From Vibrio breoganii (GTDB taxonomy: Bacteria; Pseudomonadota; Gammaproteobacteria; Enterobacterales; Vibrionaceae), in contig NZ_CP016177.1 in assembly GCF_001677275.1 (NCBI RefSeq), forward strand, positions 2,418,001-2,482,000: a stretch of 64,000 nt of DNA, given 5' to 3'. The translations under genes and the position numbers were made by a program. Below are positions 58,579 to 64,000 of this stretch, one piece after another. The notes beneath the pieces are model-generated. The model saw only the letters and a list, made by a program, of their open reading frames with translations, did not search any database and was not told the origin of the DNA. How positions within the stretch are numbered: position 1 is the stretch's first letter; every line of letters begins with the position of its first letter.

Positions 58579-60024
58579 CTACTCAGTACCACCCACAGTA
58601 ATACTGTCTAGCTTCAATGTAGGCTGGCCAACACCAACAGGGACACTTTGTCCTGCCTTGCCGCACACGCCAACACCCTTATCGATCTGTAGGTCATTGC
58701 CGACCATAGAGACTTGTTGCATCGCTTCAATACCAGAGCCAACCAAAGTTGCGCCTTTCACTGGACGAGTGATTTTACCGTCTTCAATCAAGTAGGCTTC
58801 CGAGGTTGAGAACACAAATTTACCTGACGTAATATCAACCTGGCCACCCGCAAAGCTTGGGGCATAAATCCCCTTCTTCACGGTAGAGATGATCTCTTCC
58901 GGAGTATGTTGACCCGGCAGCATGTAGGTATTGGTCATGCGAGGCATTGGAAGATGAGCAAACGACTCACGACGGCCGTTACCCGTAGGTGCTACCCCCA
59001 TCAAACGAGCGTTAAGCTTATCTTGCATGTAGCCCTTCAGAACGCCGTTCTCAATCAGGGTATTGTATTGTCCTGCAACGCCTTCATCATCAATATTCAA
59101 TGAGCCACGGCGATCTGTCATGGTGCCATCATCAACGATAGTACAAAGATCTGAGGTTACCTTTTCTCCCACTTTTCCAGAGAAAACAGATGACTGCTTG
59201 CGGTTAAAGTCACCCTCTAGACCATGCCCAACCGCTTCGTGCAGTAGCACTCCTGGCCAGCCCGCACCCAGTACTACGGGCATAGCACCTGCAGGTGCCG
59301 CATCTGACTCTAGATTCACAAGAGCAAGACGGATTGCTTCATCAGCCATGTGTGTCGCTACTGTCTTGTCACCGTCCATGTCTAGGAATCGCTGATAATC
59401 GTAACGACCACCACCACCTGATGAGCCGCGCTCACGGCGCTCTCCCCGCTGAGCAAGCACACTGATAGAGAGACGTACTAGTGGACGAATATCGGTGGCA
59501 TAGGTGCCATCGGTTGCTGCGACTAGCACCTGCTCATAGACACCACTAATGCTGATATTCACCTCAGAAACCAACGGCTCCTTAGTGCGAATATAAACGT
59601 CTAGCTCTTTAAGCAGATCGATCTTTTGTTGTTTCTCAAGACTTTGAAGCGGGTTTACTCCAGAGTAGTGCTGGTTAGAGTGATGACGAGAAAATGCCTG
59701 CACTTTCGCTGTTTGGCCTTGCTTTGCAATACCACGAGCGGCAATCGCACTTTGTTTTAAGCTATCAGCCTGAATTTGGTCAGAATAAGCAAATCCAGTT
59801 TTTTCACCGCTCACGGCTCTAACGCCAACACCCCTATCGATATTAAACGAGCCATCTTTAATAATGCTGTCTTCTAAGACAAGAGTTTCATGCCAACTGG
59901 ATTGGAAATAGACATCCGCGTAATCGATATCTCGAGTAGCGATCATAGAAAGCGTATTGTTGACGTCCTGCTCAGTAAGGCCTGTAGGGGCCAGCAGTTC
60001 TTGTTCTACTTGTTCAATAGTCAT
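58579..60024 (-). CDS. tldD: metalloprotease TldD
   Basis: A 481-aa catalytic partner of PmbA. The zinc motif HEAVGH (His262, Glu263, His267) in [14 protein letters not shown] is intact, as are NTYMLPG and the C-terminal [17 protein letters not shown] segment. It starts 3 bp after the nitrilase stop, so the two are co-translated in a yhdP-nitrilase-tldD operon. Partner gene pmbA lies 1 kb away. Confidence 0.97.
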   Translation of the reverse strand: MTIEQVEQELLAPTGLTEQDVNNTLSMIATRDIDYADVYFQSSWHETLVLEDSIIKDGSFNIDRGVGVRAVSGEKTGFAYSDQIQADSLKQSAIAARGIAKQGQTAKVQAFSRHHSNQHYSGVNPLQSLEKQQKIDLLKELDVYIRTKEPLVSEVNISISGVYEQVLVAATDGTYATDIRPLVRLSISVLAQRGERRERGSSGGGGRYDYQRFLDMDGDKTVATHMADEAIRLALVNLESDAAPAGAMPVVLGAGWPGVLLHEAVGHGLEGDFNRKQSSVFSGKVGEKVTSDLCTIVDDGTMTDRRGSLNIDDEGVAGQYNTLIENGVLKGYMQDKLNARLMGVAPTGNGRRESFAHLPMPRMTNTYMLPGQHTPEEIISTVKKGIYAPSFAGGQVDITSGKFVFSTSEAYLIEDGKITRPVKGATLVGSGIEAMQQVSMVGNDLQIDKGVGVCGKAGQSVPVGVGQPTLKLDSITVGGTE

Positions 60025-60027
60025 AAT

Positions 60028-60870
60028 CTACTCTTTATCCTCATTGTTTATGAGGTTAGAAATTTTCTGATGTGAAGCAACAGGCATCGCCTTGCGAACC
60101 TTCTCCACTTGATGTAATTCGATTTCGGCTACTAGGTTGCATGGGGTCGTAGCTCCTTGAGTGACGACTTTACCCCACGGGTCAATTACCATAGAGTGCC
60201 CCCACGTTTGTCTGTTGGCTGAGTGATAGCCACACTGCCCAACGCCAACAACCCAAGCTTGATTTTCTATGGCTCTAGCGCGAAGTAATATTTCCCAATG
60301 TGCCTCTCCAGTGACTGCTGTAAAAGCAGCAGGTACCAGAATAATATCGGCACCTTGCTCACGCAAAATGTTGTAGAGATGAGGGAATCTTAGATCATAA
60401 CAAATAGAAAGCCCTAACCTTCCTACGGGAGTATCAATCACTTGGGGCTGTGTACCATGAGAAAAACAATCAGATTCTCTATAGCTACCATGCTCATCTT
60501 CAACTTCAACATCAAATAAATGCATCTTGTTGTAATGAGCCACTAGCGCTCCATTGTCATCAAACACTAAGCACGCAGAATAAAGATGAGTGGCGTTGCT
60601 TCGTATAGGAAAAGAACCAATCACCAACCATGTTTGCAACTCTTTTGCTAGTTGCGCCAATTTGGATTGAATTGGGCCAGAGTTCAGCTCTTCTGCGATC
60701 ACTTGATACGCTAGTGCATTGTCAAACAGCAAGCTATTCTCTGGTGTTACCACCAACTGACAGCCTTGTTTGACTAAGTCTCTCAACTGTTGCTCAATGA
60801 ATTGCAAATTCTCAGTGACATCGTTACCCGATGTCATCTGGATCAAACCTATCCTTGGTGCATCCATCAT
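60028..60870 (-). CDS. carbon-nitrogen hydrolase (nitrilase superfamily, Nit/YbeM-like)
   Basis: A 280-aa hydrolase with the triad Glu44 (VTPENSLLF), Lys115 (YNKMHLFD) and Cys157 (LSICYDLRFP). Relatives include Nit1/deaminated-glutathione amidase, which repairs a side product of transaminases; that activity is the best guess, not proven. Two adjacent ATGs (60870, 60867) follow AGGGGA. It lies 3 bp after yhdP and 3 bp before tldD. Confidence 0.92.
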   Translation of the reverse strand: MMDAPRIGLIQMTSGNDVTENLQFIEQQLRDLVKQGCQLVVTPENSLLFDNALAYQVIAEELNSGPIQSKLAQLAKELQTWLVIGSFPIRSNATHLYSACLVFDDNGALVAHYNKMHLFDVEVEDEHGSYRESDCFSHGTQPQVIDTPVGRLGLSICYDLRFPHLYNILREQGADIILVPAAFTAVTGEAHWEILLRARAIENQAWVVGVGQCGYHSANRQTWGHSMVIDPWGKVVTQGATTPCNLVAEIELHQVEKVRKAMPVASHQKISNLINNEDKE

Positions 60871-60873
60871 GGA

Positions 60874-63800
60874 TTATTTCCCCTGTGATTCTGAGCGAAG
60901 CTGTTTGGGAATCTCGTAGTCAGCCTTACGTCGAGATTTCTCATTAACTTGCGGCGAGTTCATTGGGCCTTTTACCTCATAGGTAACCTGAGTAATAACC
61001 TCAATAACTGGCGCCACTACCGTACTTATCGCTAATACATAAAGCGCGGTTTGAGGCGCTACAGCGAAGGCAGTTAGCATAGGTATGCCAGAGGTAACAT
61101 CCGGTTTAAATGTGACTTCCGCATCCACCATCTGAGTATTCAAATTGGCTAAACCGCGTATGGTCATATCCCCAGAGATAGAGTCCATCTTCAAGTCATT
61201 AGTAATAAAGACGCCCTTTTCGACCTTACCTGTACCCTTGATAGAGTCGAAGGCTAAACCTTCATCAAACACATCACTGAAGTCTAATTGCATACGTCTA
61301 ATAATAGAATCGAGGCTAAACATACCTAACAGCTTTGCTGCGCCGCCGACATCTGAGATAACACCTCGGCCAAGCTCTGCTTTAAGGGTACCGTTAACGG
61401 TATCCACTTGCATATTCCAAGGAGAACCCTTCCACTCTAATGATGAGTTCCCCTCGAAAGAGGCCTTCTGAATCCCTGAATCAATGCCAAAGCGCGCCAT
61501 GATTTCAGAGTTATCGTCACCCTTCAGGTTAAGATCAAGATGCGTAGTACTATCATCATCGGTCAGCTCCCACCAACCACTGGCTAATACACTCGATGTA
61601 CCGCTGGTAAAGTTGGCTTTATCCCAAACAATACGTTGGCCATCGTGGTTCATGACCACATCAACTTTACCTACCTTGTAGCCCTGCATCCAAAAATCAT
61701 CGATCTTAAGATCAAGGTTAGGCATTTCCTCAAAGAACTTCCGATCAAAATCGGTAATAAGCGGTTGAGTCTCACCCTTACTATCTTTGACCTCTGTTTT
61801 AGCGACAGACTCTTCAACTAAACTCTTTGGCTCAGCAAGATACAGTTGTAGCAGCGACAGATTGATACCTAAATTAGAACCATCATATTCAGCCTTACCT
61901 TTAACCTGTGAGCTGTCTATGTTGTATTGCCATGTATTGGCTCTCTTGCGGGCGACAAAGTCCACTTCATTCCAATCCAAGCCACCTACTTTAATACTGC
62001 TGGTTTGCACTTGAATACGCTGTGGCACAGGAATTTCAGGAGCATTGAGCTCGCTAAGGATCGGCTTAGGCCCAACACTTGGTCGCTCTAGCGCCGCTAT
62101 CCATTCATCAAGATTAAACTCTGGCAAGCGCAGCGAGGCGTGATGGCCTACTATAGGGCTTACCCTAAAGCTACCCGAGCCAATGACAGTATTGGTCGCC
62201 TCAAGTACAGGCCGCCCCTGAGTGATATCAATTTCAGTCTGAAACTTAGCAGAAGGAAGCTGTAGCCTTGCGGAAATCGATTCCTGGTTACCAGAAGCCT
62301 GCATTCGAGCTTGCCATACGTCCCCCACCTTTTTGTTCATTGGTGCAGGATAGGTACTCGCAATAGAAGTTAGATTGGCCTTTGCATCTATCTGATAGGT
62401 AAAGCCAACGTCATTAATCTGTAGATCGATCCCCATATTCCAAGGAGCGTGTCCCGATATTGGCTCTAGCCAAGTCTTTCCTAGATAAGGAACTAGCGGT
62501 TCAGCGCGCCAATCGCCGATAAGGTCAATTCTGGTGTCGTAACTCGACTCGGCATTTTGTCCAAGGAAGTCCAAGGTAATAGGCTGTTCCAGCAGGTTAG
62601 CGCTTATCCCTGATGAGCGCACAACATCATTATCAAACTCAATTCGACCCGATGCCTTTTTCAGCAGCATAGGGGGTGCCGTAATATTGATGTCATTCTC
62701 GCTAAGATCAGCGTAGCCCCAAGCTCTAGCTTCTTGCTCTTCGTTGAACGGAATCTTAAGTTGGAACTGCGATTCTACCTGTCCCTTGATATCGACAGTC
62801 GTCAGTACCGCACCTACGGAGCCAACCAATGGAGAGGCGCTCATGTAATCTCGAACATCCTTACCTTCCGCTTTTGCTGCAGCGAAGATTTCGATATGTC
62901 CATTCCCATACATACGAGGGATCTTTCCAGAAATGCGGTCAGCCTGAATATTAAGAAGCTTGGCATCTTTCGAGTCTAAGAACATGGTCTCGTTTTGGAA
63001 CAGCAAATCTAGCTGCATATCGGTCAAAGGCGGCCACGCGGTACTAAAGCTAAACTTGGTTTTGCGTAGCGGTACCCATGCCTGGAAAATGCCACTATTG
63101 TCGTTATATGGGAAGCTAGACAGTTCACCATACCAAAGCAATTTTGCCGTTTTTACTCGGCCGCCTTGAATACCGGCAGAGAGGTAATCGGTAAGGCCTC
63201 GCCCTAAAGCAAGAGTTGGTAAGTAACGCCAGGTTTGCCCTGCATTAGCTAGGTCGGCTTCTGCATAGAAAGACAAAAATGCGGGTGCATCCTTTGGAAA
63301 GTCGAGCTTGAACGCTCCCAATACTTGCAAGTCCGGAGTCGCTGCAGTGACTTTATCTGACCATAAACTCCAGCCGTTATCATCCGACTGCCAGACAATA
63401 TCAACTTCTGCTTGGCGTATCTTAAGCGGTGCCTGGAATACCTCACCATAAGGCAAGGTATCATCAAGCATAGTGACGGTTGCTTTGGCGAGATCTGAGC
63501 GACCAAATATACGCGCTTCTAAGGTATGAAAGCCAGGGATCAGCTCCCAGTAGTTCATACGGCCATCTTTTACCTTAGCCGAGTAGCGAAGTGACTCTAT
63601 GCCTTTACCCATAGATACACGAATATCTTGGACTGTACCTCCAAGACGAACGGTATCCACCCATTCTTCGCTCTTCTCCATATCAGGCAGTAGGTCGAGA
63701 ATTGGGGTAATACTTTCTAGCTTTATTTGATTGGCATTCAATCGCCACTTTTCTGGAGACCACTCGAATGCCACATTCAGATCTGGCCAAGAGGTGCCAT

Positions 63801-64000
63801 TTGAACTAAATGCCAAGTCTTGCGCGTTTAACTGCCAGCCTTTCTCGGTTGGATCAAGTTTAACCACGCCACCCTCAATAGAGATGGCATTAGGGATATC
63901 ATCTTTATCACGCCATTCCAGTTCTGATGGCGATATTTCCAGATAGGCATCAACGGGCTGGTTATGTTGCAGGGAAATCCAAGTGTTTAGACTGACTCGG
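60874..64000 (-). CDS. yhdP: AsmA-like intermembrane protein YhdP (partial, 5' end outside window)
   Basis: The last 1042 codons are visible; the frame is open to the right edge, so the true start lies beyond it. YhdP proteins are about 1270 aa, with an N-terminal membrane anchor and a long groove of beta strands that spans the periplasm and carries phospholipid to the outer membrane with TamB and YdbH. The C-terminal AsmA2-type region is clear (GRGVISDVGGAAKLLGMFSLDS; KGTGKVEKGVFITNDLKMDS; MLTAFAVAPQTALYVLAIS). It heads the yhdP-nitrilase-tldD unit, and together with the mla and lpt genes makes this segment rich in envelope lipid transport. Confidence 0.94.
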   Translation of the reverse strand, partial: RVSLNTWISLQHNQPVDAYLEISPSELEWRDKDDIPNAISIEGGVVKLDPTEKGWQLNAQDLAFSSNGTSWPDLNVAFEWSPEKWRLNANQIKLESITPILDLLPDMEKSEEWVDTVRLGGTVQDIRVSMGKGIESLRYSAKVKDGRMNYWELIPGFHTLEARIFGRSDLAKATVTMLDDTLPYGEVFQAPLKIRQAEVDIVWQSDDNGWSLWSDKVTAATPDLQVLGAFKLDFPKDAPAFLSFYAEADLANAGQTWRYLPTLALGRGLTDYLSAGIQGGRVKTAKLLWYGELSSFPYNDNSGIFQAWVPLRKTKFSFSTAWPPLTDMQLDLLFQNETMFLDSKDAKLLNIQADRISGKIPRMYGNGHIEIFAAAKAEGKDVRDYMSASPLVGSVGAVLTTVDIKGQVESQFQLKIPFNEEQEARAWGYADLSENDINITAPPMLLKKASGRIEFDNDVVRSSGISANLLEQPITLDFLGQNAESSYDTRIDLIGDWRAEPLVPYLGKTWLEPISGHAPWNMGIDLQINDVGFTYQIDAKANLTSIASTYPAPMNKKVGDVWQARMQASGNQESISARLQLPSAKFQTEIDITQGRPVLEATNTVIGSGSFRVSPIVGHHASLRLPEFNLDEWIAALERPSVGPKPILSELNAPEIPVPQRIQVQTSSIKVGGLDWNEVDFVARKRANTWQYNIDSSQVKGKAEYDGSNLGINLSLLQLYLAEPKSLVEESVAKTEVKDSKGETQPLITDFDRKFFEEMPNLDLKIDDFWMQGYKVGKVDVVMNHDGQRIVWDKANFTSGTSSVLASGWWELTDDDSTTHLDLNLKGDDNSEIMARFGIDSGIQKASFEGNSSLEWKGSPWNMQVDTVNGTLKAELGRGVISDVGGAAKLLGMFSLDSIIRRMQLDFSDVFDEGLAFDSIKGTGKVEKGVFITNDLKMDSISGDMTIRGLANLNTQMVDAEVTFKPDVTSGIPMLTAFAVAPQTALYVLAISTVVAPVIEVITQVTYEVKGPMNSPQVNEKSRRKADYEIPKQLRSESQGK

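Overview
The window is a bacterial chromosome segment from a Vibrionaceae member, most likely a Vibrio or close relative that degrades plant or algal xylan. This rests on gene order and protein character, since no search was run. The right part (about 26.8-64 kb) is a conserved Vibrio-type backbone: tRNA-Leu, RDD protein, lptG-lptF, pepA-holC-valS, rraB, arcA-argF, pyrL-pyrB-pyrI-ridA, plsC, murA-ibaG-mlaBCDEF, yrbG-kdsD-kdsC-lptCAB-rpoN-hpf-ptsN-rapZ-ptsO, mgtE, pmbA/darP, and tldD-nitrilase-yhdP. I see no transposase, integrase, phage, CRISPR or rRNA.

The left end (1-5.8 kb) handles hexitol and amino sugars: the 3' tip of mtlA, then mtlD and mtlR, followed by nagB divergent from a DeoR-type regulator and glmS. 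NagB and GlmS run opposite reactions of the glucosamine-6-phosphate node and flank the regulator.

The accessory core (about 6.2-26.4 kb) is a complete xylan/xylo-oligosaccharide locus. It holds a XylR regulator, two near-identical xylose isomerases, two cytoplasmic GH43 enzymes, a lipoprotein GH10 xylanase with two CBM9-like modules, an ABC importer (binding protein, two permeases, ATPase), a second orphan ATPase, transaldolase, transketolase and xylulokinase. The inferred flow is surface xylanase, ABC uptake of oligomers, GH43 hydrolysis, XylA and XylB, then the pentose phosphate pathway. A shared motif (TTTCATAATTG and variants) lies 66-72 nt upstream of four start codons in this locus, always in the same orientation relative to the gene, and marks a likely XylR regulon.

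The less ordinary features are: the xylA pair, which is a mosaic with 518 identical bases next to diverged 5' ends; a 135-bp-period tandem array of inverted REP palindromes after valS, with a related cluster between darP and tldD; a decayed tRNA-Leu 3' end carrying three 16-bp repeats beside the intact tRNA; a pyrBI leader-peptide attenuator; paired ArgR boxes before argF; and a Fur-like box before a duplicated DUF2061 membrane protein.
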